A stretch of 5,773 nucleotides of DNA. It comes from CBDUUP01 sp965370435. Lineage in GTDB: Bacteria; Chloroflexota; Anaerolineae; Anaerolineales; UBA11579. A program made the translations under genes and the position numbers. Position 1 is the first letter of the stretch, and every line of letters begins with the position of its first letter. Below are positions 1 to 5,632 of this stretch, piece by piece. A model generated the notes under the pieces. The model searched no databases. It had not been told where the DNA came from and worked only from the letters and a program-made list of their open reading frames with translations. The stretch lies in contig CBDUUP010000299.1 in the NCBI GenBank assembly GCA_965370435.1, forward strand, positions 1 through 5,773, read 5' to 3'.

Positions 1-3000
1 CGAGGTGGCGTTATTGGCGTCAAAAGTGAAGATCACCGGCGAGGGGGCCTCATCAACAGCGCCCTCAAACGCGCCCATGTCGCAAAGGCCATCTACTGGC
101 CGGGCAACTCCCCGCTGGTCGGCGGCCTCACAGGCATCTCCGCTGCTGCCTGGCGCTGCTGAATTTCCAGCATTGACAACCGGACTGCCTAGGATTGGCG
201 CGTGGGTGAAGGTGGGACCGCCGTTGTCCTGCAAGGGGCCCAGCTCGGAACCCAGGGCAGCATAGCGAGTGCCGAACAGATCGCCCGTGGTGGGAGTGAA
301 ACCACAATTGTTGTTGTTCCCCAGGAGGTTGTGGCCCCGGCTGGTAAAAATACCAGAGCAATCTGGGTTGTACCACTGAGAATCGGGACCTGGATCATAA
401 GCTTCATTTGCGGCCAAAATACTGTTGCGGATTACGACACCATTTGGGGGGGTGTTTTCACTATAAATGCCGCCCCCTTCTGAAGCCCAGTTGCCAAAGA
501 TGGTGACGTTGAAAAGATCAAGATTGCCGGAATTGTATATGGCTCCGCCTTTTCCGCCACTAGCGGCATTACCGCTGAGGGTGGTGTTGATCAGGGAAAG
601 AGAATTGCCAGACCATATTCCAGCGCCGCTGGGGCCAATCGCAAAGGAGAAGTTTCCGCTGATCGTGCTGTTGATGATAGCCATGGGTTTATCATCACTA
701 TAGTTAAAGATGCCTCCACCGCGATTTGCGGTATTGTTGCTTATGGTGGTGGTATTTATATTGAGCGTATTGTTAGTATAAATCCCTCCGCCATCCTGAG
801 ATGAGCCAGTACCTGTGGCGTTTTCCGAGATGGTTGTATTCTCGGTGTTCAAAATTCCGAGATTGTAGATTCCGCCGCCTTTACCGGTACTGGCGGTATT
901 TCCTTGAATAAGGCAGTTTTCCAAAGTTGCGGTAGAACCAGCCGCAATGGAGATTCCGCCCCCATTAACAGCATATCCGTCTATCACAGAGATATATACC
1001 AAATACACTTCAGCGTCCGTGTTGACGGTTACACCTCGGCGAGCGCCCTCCCCGTCTATTACAGTGGCGCCGCTTCGGGTGGTGAAAGTAACATCCCAGC
1101 CGCCAACTAATATAACGCTTTTATTAAGGAGAACAACTTCAGCGCCAGCGCTGGTGTAAGCGCCCTCGGCAACAACAATGACATTGCCAGGTGAGAATCC
1201 AGGCTTGCTGAGCGCTCCCGCGATCGTAGCGCAAGGTGTGCCTGGGGCCTGGCAGTCGTTGCTGTCACTCCCGGTGGGGGCCAGCGCAACGTACCATCCA
1301 CTATTGGTTAGCTCAAAGACCGCCGGACCAGCTACGCCGGAAACCGTCGCATTTACAACATAGCTTCCTTGCGTTCCGTTGGCGGTGAAGTCAGACGAAG
1401 TGGCAATCCCATATTGGTTTGTTGTTGCTGTGGTGGTGTTGGTGGCGCTATCCGCGAAGTCGCCGCTGGCGCCGCTTGCCGGAGCGGTAAAAGTGACTAC
1501 AATGCCATGTGCAGGATTGCCATTGGCATCTACCACCAGGATTTGAAGAGGATCCAAAAATGTGTTTAGGGGCGCTGTATTTTGGGGCGTGCCGGAATAT
1601 ATGCTGATGGTATCTGGGGAACCAGGGATGGTATATTCGTAAGCGCCAATGTCGCACACGCCTGAACGGGCCATTCCTCGTTGGTCGGTTGTAAGGGGCG
1701 CTCCACTGTGGTCTGTACACCCGGAAGGATTTCCATTATCTTTCGCTGGGCTGTTGGCCGGCAGCGGGTAATAGGGTGGATTCCCGAGGATAGGGCCTAA
1801 CAATGGATCGGTGAAGGTTTGATCTCCAGCGCCGGGGGTAATGGTGCAATCTGATAAATTCTTAATGATATTGTAGCCTGTTGTGGACATGGAACCGTAG
1901 CAATCTGGGCCGTATTTTGCGGAATTTCCGGCCAGGATACTATTTTGGGATGTCACGTTACTGGAACCACTGGTAGGATCAAGGTAAATCCCACCCCCCT
2001 TTTTATCAGCGTAGTTATTTGTAATGGTGGCATTATTTAATCTCAATGTCCCGCCAAACACGATTCCGCCGCCTTCTTGATTGGCTGTGTTTCCACTAAT
2101 GGTGCTGTTATTGATGTTGATCACGCTGCCGCCATCACCATAAATTCCTCCCCCTTGATCATAGCCGAAGTTATTGATGACCGAGCTGTTGAATAAAGTT
2201 AAAGTATTACTGTGGATGGAAATACCACCACCATCGTCGCCATTCCAATCTCCGCCTATATTGTTTTCGATGACACTGTTATTTATCAAAACCGGACCAG
2301 TACTATATATTCCCCCACCCAAAAACAAAGTGATATTATCACCAATCGTGCAATTATTCAGAGTGAGGACGCCACTGTTATAAATTCCGCCGCCAAGATT
2401 GGGGACCGAGTTGTTGTGAACCGTTGTGTTATTCAGGGTCAGGGCGCCAGCGTTGTAGATCCCCGCGCCTTTATTGGAACTGCCGTTGGTGATTATAAAT
2501 TGGTCGATTGTAACCGTAATGCTGGCGGCCACATTGACTCCCTGGCGCGTATCCTGGCCGTCAATCGTTGAGGAGCTGTTTTGGGTCGAAAAGGTTGCAT
2601 CCCACCCCCCGGAAAGGGTGACGCTTTCGTCGATTAGGACTACTTCGGTTCCACTTCCTGTATACGTTCCTGCGGCCACGCGAATGGTGTCTCCAGAAGC
2701 AGGAGGTTTAGCTAGGACGCCGTTGATGCTGGCGCATGGTGTGATCGTGGTTTGGCAATCGTTAACATCACTACCGGCTGGGGCTACGTACCAGATCGCG
2801 CCGATTACAAGCGCCATGAACCCCGAGTACATGGGATCTTCCGCCTGATGGGAGTCCATCTGATTGAAGTTCAAGCTAATGCCGCCGGTATGGGCGTTGA
2901 TCAATACCAATTCGTTGATAGGATGTTCTTTGGCTCGCACTTCTATGCGCCAGATCAATTCCGCCCGGCGGCCGCTGGGACGCAGTAAACGGGCGTCGTA

Positions 3001-3591
3001 GACCCATAGTTCCGGGTAGCTGGCGGTGAGGCCATCCGCATCGATTCCATATTGCTTGGCGATGATCTGTACAGCGCTCTCACGCGCCTCTTCAAGGGAT
3101 ATGGAGGCTTGAATATCGAGGTCCAGGTCGGGGGAGATTTCACCGCTGATGGAAAGCAATTCGCCGCGGCTGGTCATATTGACGATCAATTCCCCCGCCA
3201 ACACAGGGATGCCCTGGTAAACCTGCTGGTAGCGCGCCGAAACTCGGCTGCTGACAGGGTTATGGATACTCATCAAGGTTAGTTCTTGGCTGGGGTTGTT
3301 TATGCCAAACTCCGGCCCGTAAACGTCCAATATTGCCAGGGCGCGCTGGGAGGGAGTCATGTCGGGGCCCATAGCTCTTGGTACGGCCAGCGGCTCTTGG
3401 GGGTCGGCGCCCAAGAAGCGAAGTTTCCCGGTTTGGTCGTGGGTCGCCCTGCGTACACCGGCGGCCTCATTATCCAAGCCCGACTGAAAAAGGTCTAGAC
3501 TCGCGCCGGCTGCAAATGCAGCCAGCCCATTTGAAGTTCCCAGAGACAGGATCAATAAAATATTGGTGATTTTGAACAAGAGTTTCTTCAT
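1..3591 (-). CDS. Large exported protein: FTP-PepSY propeptide fused to two beta-helix modules (3' end outside window)
   Basis: The frame is open for 1197 codons from ATG at 3591 to the window edge, with no stop. The start is fixed by a strong Shine-Dalgarno five bases upstream. Visible order: signal peptide (about 1-28); FTP domain (about 103-152); PepSY domain (about 165-244); beta-helix 1 (267-653); Big-1-like Ig domain (654-765); beta-helix 2 (766-1177); then 20 residues of a further segment. Both helices carry seven GGGIY-like turns and Asn/Thr-rich rungs, and end in the choice-of-anchor-Q pattern (NSILA, then DQRG, then D-[IM]-GA-[YF]-E). The protein probably acts at the cell surface or outside the cell. 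FTP-PepSY normally precedes an M4 or M36 metallopeptidase, but I see no HExxH motif in the visible residues. The helix could bind or process a polysaccharide; no catalytic site is recognisable, so enzyme activity is not claimed. The C-terminal anchor lies outside the window. Confidence 0.95.
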   Translation of the reverse strand, partial: MKKLLFKITNILLILSLGTSNGLAAFAAGASLDLFQSGLDNEAAGVRRATHDQTGKLRFLGADPQEPLAVPRAMGPDMTPSQRALAILDVYGPEFGINNPSQELTLMSIHNPVSSRVSARYQQVYQGIPVLAGELIVNMTSRGELLSISGEISPDLDLDIQASISLEEARESAVQIIAKQYGIDADGLTASYPELWVYDARLLRPSGRRAELIWRIEVRAKEHPINELVLINAHTGGISLNFNQMDSHQAEDPMYSGFMALVIGAIWYVAPAGSDVNDCQTTITPCASINGVLAKPPASGDTIRVAAGTYTGSGTEVVLIDESVTLSGGWDATFSTQNSSSTIDGQDTRQGVNVAASITVTIDQFIITNGSSNKGAGIYNAGALTLNNTTVHNNSVPNLGGGIYNSGVLTLNNCTIGDNITLFLGGGIYSTGPVLINNSVIENNIGGDWNGDDGGGISIHSNTLTLFNSSVINNFGYDQGGGIYGDGGSVININNSTISGNTANQEGGGIVFGGTLRLNNATITNNYADKKGGGIYLDPTSGSSNVTSQNSILAGNSAKYGPDCYGSMSTTGYNIIKNLSDCTITPGAGDQTFTDPLLGPILGNPPYYPLPANSPAKDNGNPSGCTDHSGAPLTTDQRGMARSGVCDIGAYEYTIPGSPDTISIYSGTPQNTAPLNTFLDPLQILVVDANGNPAHGIVVTFTAPASGASGDFADSATNTTTATTNQYGIATSSDFTANGTQGSYVVNATVSGVAGPAVFELTNSGWYVALAPTGSDSNDCQAPGTPCATIAGALSKPGFSPGNVIVVAEGAYTSAGAEVVLLNKSVILVGGWDVTFTTRSGATVIDGEGARRGVTVNTDAEVYLVYISVIDGYAVNGGGISIAAGSTATLENCLIQGNTASTGKGGGIYNLGILNTENTTISENATGTGSSQDGGGIYTNNTLNINTTTISNNTANRGGGIFNYSDDKPMAIINSTISGNFSFAIGPSGAGIWSGNSLSLINTTLSGNAASGGKGGAIYNSGNLDLFNVTIFGNWASEGGGIYSENTPPNGVVIRNSILAANEAYDPGPDSQWYNPDCSGIFTSRGHNLLGNNNNCGFTPTTGDLFGTRYAALGSELGPLQDNGGPTFTHAPILGSPVVNAGNSAAPGSSGDACEAADQRGVARPVDGLCDMGAFEGAVDEAPSPVIFTFDANNATS
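61..1296 (-). repeat. Beta-helix module, copy 2 (residues 766-1177)
   Basis: This copy repeats the landmarks of copy 1: WYVALAPTGSD, a Cys-x6-Cys pair (C780, C787), GGWD, an IDGE turn, seven rungs (GGGISI, GGGIYN, GGGIYT, GGGIFN, GAGIWS, GGAIYN, GGGIYS), NSILA at 1056-1060, a DQRG motif and DMGAFEG at 1171-1177. It is about 25 residues longer than copy 1, partly from a longer insert after NSILA (PGPDSQWYNPDC). The sequence has diverged clearly from copy 1, so the duplication is not recent. Confidence 0.85.
1297..1632 (-). other. Big-1-like immunoglobulin-fold domain (residues 654-765)
   Basis: About 112 residues separate the two helices. The pattern LQILVVDANGNPAHGIVVTF, then TAPASGASG, then a GIATS strand, FTANGTQGSY and a VSG-x-AG turn is typical of invasin/intimin-like (Big-1) domains that act as rigid spacers in surface proteins. 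I see no catalytic or metal-binding motif. The role as a spacer between the helices is inferred. Confidence 0.8.
1633..2793 (-). repeat. Beta-helix module, copy 1 (residues 267-653)
   Basis: This copy opens with WYVAPAGSD and a Cys-x6-Cys pair (C279, C286). A GGWD motif, an IDGQ turn, and seven glycine-rich rungs (GAGIYN, GGGIYN, GGGIYS, GGGISI, GGGIYG, GGGIVF, GGGIYL) follow. It closes with NSILA at 550-554, a DQRG motif and DIGAYEY at 647-653. It shares this whole order of landmarks with copy 2, so the pair is an internal duplication. Landmark alignment was done by eye. Confidence 0.85.
2854..3285 (-). other. FTP plus PepSY propeptide domains
   Basis: Residues about 103-246. The first half (RYQQVYQGIPVLAGELIV at 120-137, then GELLSISG) has the FTP pattern in which a Q-x-Y-xx-IPV strand precedes a conserved G-x-hydrophobic strand. 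The second half fits PepSY: SLEEARESA at 164-172, PELWVYD at 193-199, ELIWRIEV at 211-218 and NAHTGGISLNFNQ at 232-244. In thermolysin-like and fungalysin-like enzymes this pair acts as a chaperone and inhibitor of the protease. Here the next domain starts only about 20 residues later and is a beta-helix, so the usual client is missing. Confidence 0.85.
3508..3591 (-). other. Signal peptide of the beta-helix protein
   Basis: Residues 1-28 begin MKKLLFK, followed by a hydrophobic core (ITNILLILSLG) and an Ala-rich end (LAAFAAGA) with several acceptable signal peptidase I sites. No lipobox cysteine is present, so the protein should be exported by Sec and cleaved rather than made a lipoprotein at its N-terminus. 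The exact cleavage site is uncertain by a few residues. Confidence 0.85.
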
Positions 3592-3596
3592 GGATG

Positions 3597-3603
3597 CCTC
3601 CTT
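3597..3603 (-). promoter_or_regulatory. Ribosome binding site of the beta-helix gene
   Basis: The minus strand reads AAGGAGG-CATCC-ATG: a full-length Shine-Dalgarno match with a five-base spacer. It decides the start at 3591 and suggests efficient translation initiation. Confidence 0.9.
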
Positions 3604-3629
3604 GATGGCCGCGTGAATGTTTCAGCTTC

Positions 3630-3677
3630 GGTATCTCGTTCAATACTCAATAGCCCCACACCCCTTTCGGGGATACC
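3630..3677 (-). promoter_or_regulatory. Foldable mRNA leader with a GAAA tetraloop hairpin
   Basis: On the minus strand CCCC-GAAA-GGGG (3672-3661) forms a four-pair hairpin closed by a GNRA tetraloop. The sequence GGTATC (3677-3672) can pair with GATACC (3635-3630) to enclose it, sharing one base with the hairpin. With the promoter placed at 3685-3712, transcription would start within a base or two of the GGTATC arm. The fold may protect the mRNA 5' end or control initiation. It does not match a riboswitch class I can name, and pairing was judged by eye. Confidence 0.35.
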
Positions 3678-3684
3678 TTATTCA

Positions 3685-3712
3685 ATTATTTCTTGTATTA
3701 GATACAAGTCAA
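3685..3712 (-). promoter_or_regulatory. Candidate sigma-70 promoter for the beta-helix gene
   Basis: The minus strand shows TTGACT (3712-3707), a 16-base spacer and AATAAT (3690-3685), each box matching consensus at five of six positions. The predicted start near 3678 gives a leader of about 87 bases. The spacer is almost entirely occupied by a perfect inverted repeat, listed separately. Confidence 0.5.
3692..3708. promoter_or_regulatory. Perfect 7-3-7 palindrome inside the promoter spacer (probable operator)
   Basis: CTTGTAT-TAG-ATACAAG is a perfect inverted repeat with seven-base arms. It overlaps the last two bases of the -35 box and ends one base before the -10 box, so a bound dimer would block RNA polymerase. 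The size suits a helix-turn-helix dimer such as GntR- or TetR-type repressors, but the family cannot be assigned and no regulator gene is in the window. Confidence 0.5.
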
Positions 3713-3715
3713 GTT

Positions 3716-3767
3716 ACATTTGTTCCTTATTTTGAGAGCAAATGTCCTATTATGTATAAACAAATGT
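3716..3767. repeat. Three copies of the heptamer CAAATGT, upstream of the beta-helix promoter
   Basis: CAAATGT occurs on the plus strand at 3739-3745 and 3761-3767, and inverted (ACATTTG) at 3716-3722. Starts are 23 and 22 bases apart, about two helical turns. The copies at 3716 and 3761 extend to the octamer ACAAATGT. They lie just upstream of the -35 box, where an activator would bind. The outer pair of the first two copies could also form a stem in RNA (3716-3745), so chance and hairpin explanations remain open. Confidence 0.35.
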
Positions 3768-3772
3768 TTGGT

Positions 3773-3781
3773 ATTATATCA
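3773..3781 (-). promoter_or_regulatory. Extended -10 box, alternative upstream promoter
   Basis: The minus strand reads TGATATAAT, a perfect TATAAT preceded by the TG of an extended -10 element. There is no recognisable -35 box at the right distance. If used, it would start near 3766 and give a leader of about 175 bases that includes the palindrome and heptamers. In an AT-rich gap this could be chance. Confidence 0.3.
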
Positions 3782-3818
3782 TCAGAAATGAACTACCGAT
3801 AGCATATTTCCGCCCTGC

Positions 3819-4436
3819 TTACTCCACCCCCTCCTTTTCCGCCTTTACGATGGCCAGAGAAGCCAGACGAGCCACCAGGAGCAAAACATCCTGGTCTAGT
3901 TCGTTGAACTCCCGCTCTTGTTCCGAATTGACCACCTCAATAGCGCCCAGCACGCGGTCCCCATCCAACAAAGGGACGCAGATGAGTGAATGGGTCTTGA
4001 ACCCCGTCACCTTGTCCACCTGGGGGGTGAAGGCCGGGTTGCGGAGCACGTTGGGGACCAGTTGAGGGCGGTGGGTCTTCACCGTGTAGCCGACCACGCC
4101 TGTGCCAGGCGGCAAGCGGTAACTGAGCAGATTCTCACGCGAGACCCCGATAACGTCCACGAACACCAATTCACCGCTGTCCTCATCCAGCAGCAGCAGG
4201 GAGCCGTTCCTCGAATCCACCGCATCCAAAGCCCGGGTTAAAATCCGGTTTATCAAGGCCAAAACGTCGGTATCGGCGGTGATTTGATCCAAACTCAGTT
4301 GAAGTTCGTTCAAGGCGCGAATGGTTTGTTGTAAGCGGTTCACGTAGTCGCGCAGCTGGGTATTTTCGCTTTTCAGGCGGAAAATCTCTTGCTGCATCGC
4401 CCTCACCGGATTAGTTTCAGAACTGATCGAAGACAT
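3819..4436 (-). CDS. Stand-alone GAF-domain protein with N-terminal coiled coil
   Basis: The protein has 205 residues. Residues about 13-52 form a heptad-rich helix (QQEIFRLKSENTQLRDYVNR) suited to dimerisation; residues about 56-196 form one GAF domain. GAF signs are NGSLLLLDEDSGEL at 77-90, LPPGTGVVGYTV at 108-119, HSLICVPLLDGDRVLGAIEV at 149-168 and a long C-terminal helix. The cyclic-nucleotide NKFDE signature is only partly kept (N170, F177 and D181 present; Lys and Glu replaced by S171 and Q182), so ligand binding is uncertain. No kinase, GGDEF or DNA-binding domain is attached, so it probably works as a cytoplasmic sensor or adaptor acting through a partner. The start has AAGGAG six bases upstream. 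It is divergent from the lipoprotein gene and lies upstream of the beta-helix gene on the same strand. No hairpin terminator is visible after its stop. Confidence 0.92.
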   Translation of the reverse strand: MSSISSETNPVRAMQQEIFRLKSENTQLRDYVNRLQQTIRALNELQLSLDQITADTDVLALINRILTRALDAVDSRNGSLLLLDEDSGELVFVDVIGVSRENLLSYRLPPGTGVVGYTVKTHRPQLVPNVLRNPAFTPQVDKVTGFKTHSLICVPLLDGDRVLGAIEVVNSEQEREFNELDQDVLLLVARLASLAIVKAEKEGVE

Positions 4437-4442
4437 AGCTCA

Positions 4443-4462
4443 CTCCTTCAACGCTAATTATA
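4443..4462 (-). promoter_or_regulatory. Shine-Dalgarno and -10 box of the GAF gene
   Basis: AAGGAG (4448-4443) lies six bases before the ATG at 4436. A perfect TATAAT (4462-4457), preceded directly by TG, stands just upstream and would give a leader of only about 14 bases. No clear -35 box is seen. A small GGG-TTTTT-CCC inverted repeat (4465-4475) adjoins the -10 box. The ribosome site is secure; the promoter is tentative. Confidence 0.45.
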
Positions 4463-4560
4463 CAGGGTTTTTCCCGCTTGCGCATCTGATTCCAGGTATT
4501 TTAGGATATTTGTACCAATAGCGCATGTCCAAAACCCCTCCAGAATCAGCCAGTTCAAAT

Positions 4561-4589
4561 TGGGCAGGCTTCTGGTTTGCGGGTATAAT
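4561..4589 (+). promoter_or_regulatory. Candidate promoter of the parvulin lipoprotein gene
   Basis: A perfect TATAAT (4584-4589), set in GGGTATAATCCC, has TGGGCA (4561-4566, four of six matches) 17 bases upstream. The start would fall near 4596, giving a leader of about 76 bases. Two near-identical decamers, TCTGGTTTGC (4571-4580) and TCTGGCTTGC (4600-4609), flank the -10 box. Confidence 0.5.
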
Positions 4590-4671
4590 CCCAATCTGGT
4601 CTGGCTTGCACCGGCGTTGAACGGGAGCAAGAGCGTAAAATCAGACCCAACTTTGTAAAAGATAGCCTCTT

Positions 4672-5589
4672 ATGCCTATTCCGCCCAATTCCTTACGCCT
4701 GACCTGGCTGGCGTTCCTGAGCCTGGCGCTGGCTGCTTGCAGCGCTCCGGTCAACACGCCCCCGCCTCCTCCCATTCCTACCTTGGCCTCCTTTACGGCG
4801 GTCCCCACCCCCTCCCTCCCCCCGACCTTTACGCCCATCCCCCTGGCGGCAACCGTCAACGGAGAGGCTATCACCAGGGCTGCATTTCAAGCCAATCTAG
4901 AACGCTTTCTAGAAGCGCAGGCTCAGGTTGGCACGCTTCTGGCAACAGAAGAAGCATCCCGCCTGGTTCTGGACGACATGATTGACCAATTGCTGTTGGC
5001 CCAGAGCGCCAGCAAAGCGGGTTTTACGGTGGATGAAGCTCTGATTGACGAGCGGATCACTGGGTTAGTTAACGCGCTCGGCAGCCAACAAGCCTTGTTG
5101 GATTGGCAGGCCCAACACGGCTACACCGAGCAAAGTTTCCGCGCCGAACTGTCCATCGCCATTGCAGCAGCCTGGATGCGCGACCAGATCATATACGCAG
5201 CGCCAGAGACCGCCGAACAATGGCATGCGATTCAAATTTTGCTATATAATTCAGAAGAGGCCCAAAGTGTGCTGGCGCAGCTCCAGGCTGGAGCCGATTT
5301 TGAAACCCTGGCCGCCAACTACGACCCCGTGGGCGGCGGCGACCTGGGCTGGTTTCCCCAGGGTTACCTGGTTGAACCCGCCCTGGAAGAAGCCGTTTTT
5401 CGCTTGCAGCCTGGCCAATTCAGCGATATTATTGAATCTCGGCTGGGTTTTCACATCCTGTATTTGGTTGAGCGTGATCCCCAGCGCCTGCTGGCCCCTG
5501 ACGCCCGTCTGGTGTTACAAGACCAGGCCTTGCAAGATTGGCTGGAAGACCGTTATGCCCAGAGCGAAATTGTCATCTTTTTGCCCTGA
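4672..5589 (+). CDS. Parvulin-type peptidyl-prolyl isomerase lipoprotein (SurA/PrsA-like foldase)
   Basis: The protein has 305 residues. The lipobox LAAC puts the lipidated cysteine at C23, so it should sit on the outer face of the membrane. A Pro/Thr-rich linker follows (about 26-58), then a SurA_N-like helical chaperone region (about 60-172, starting ATVNGEAITRAAF) and one parvulin domain (about 183-268). Parvulin signs are H185, AGADFETLA at 206-214, GGGDLGWFPQG at 221-231, EEAVFRLQPGQFSDI at 239-253 and LGFHILYL at 258-265. The role inferred is to help exported proteins fold by proline isomerisation and chaperoning. The ATG at 4672 is the first possible start after an in-frame TAG at 4663, but no Shine-Dalgarno precedes it, which is odd beside the strong sites of its neighbours. 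The downstream gene begins 43 bases after the stop with no terminator between them, suggesting one operon. Confidence 0.93.
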   Translation: MPIPPNSLRLTWLAFLSLALAACSAPVNTPPPPPIPTLASFTAVPTPSLPPTFTPIPLAATVNGEAITRAAFQANLERFLEAQAQVGTLLATEEASRLVLDDMIDQLLLAQSASKAGFTVDEALIDERITGLVNALGSQQALLDWQAQHGYTEQSFRAELSIAIAAAWMRDQIIYAAPETAEQWHAIQILLYNSEEAQSVLAQLQAGADFETLAANYDPVGGGDLGWFPQGYLVEPALEEAVFRLQPGQFSDIIESRLGFHILYLVERDPQRLLAPDARLVLQDQALQDWLEDRYAQSEIVIFLP

Positions 5590-5620
5590 ACACGCCCAAT
5601 AAAATCTTTTTTGAATTTCG

Positions 5621-5625
5621 GGAAG
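5621..5625 (+). promoter_or_regulatory. Ribosome binding site of the downstream membrane protein
   Basis: GGAAG ends seven bases before ATG at 5633. It is a moderate Shine-Dalgarno match that supports this start. The 43-base gap contains a T-rich run (about 5606-5612) but no hairpin, so it is not a terminator. Confidence 0.6.
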
Positions 5626-5632
5626 TAATATT

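Noticed and set aside
61..2793. CRISPR-like or minisatellite repeats from the recurring ATTCCGCC-type units
   Set aside because: The recurring DNA words encode the GGGIY turns of the beta-helix rungs. Spacing is irregular and follows protein coils, and there are no uniform repeats and spacers.
5..3569. Many plus-strand and out-of-frame open stretches of 60-124 codons across the beta-helix gene
   Set aside because: They overlap a single 1197-codon minus-strand frame with clear domain content. Their translations are low-complexity and resemble no family; the GC-rich, repeated Gly/Asn codons of the helix rungs produce open antisense frames.
3661..3672. Rho-independent terminator after the GAF gene
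   Set aside because: The four-pair hairpin is not followed by a U-run in the minus-strand transcript, and it lies about 150 bases past the stop, inside the next gene's leader.
3630..3677. Cyclic-di-GMP (GEMM) riboswitch in the leader
   Set aside because: The GAAA-capped hairpin is suggestive, but the conserved ACGCAAAGCC-like segment and the second helix with its tetraloop receptor are not found.
3692..3708. MerR-type operator
   Set aside because: MerR-family promoters have overlong spacers of 19-20 bases that the regulator untwists. Here the spacer is 16 bases, which fits repression by occlusion better.
4641..4985. Open frames overlapping the lipoprotein gene on both strands
   Set aside because: They lie over the signal peptide and proline-rich linker, whose C-rich codons read as glycine- or proline-rich nonsense in other frames. 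The lipoprotein frame has a lipobox and a parvulin domain.
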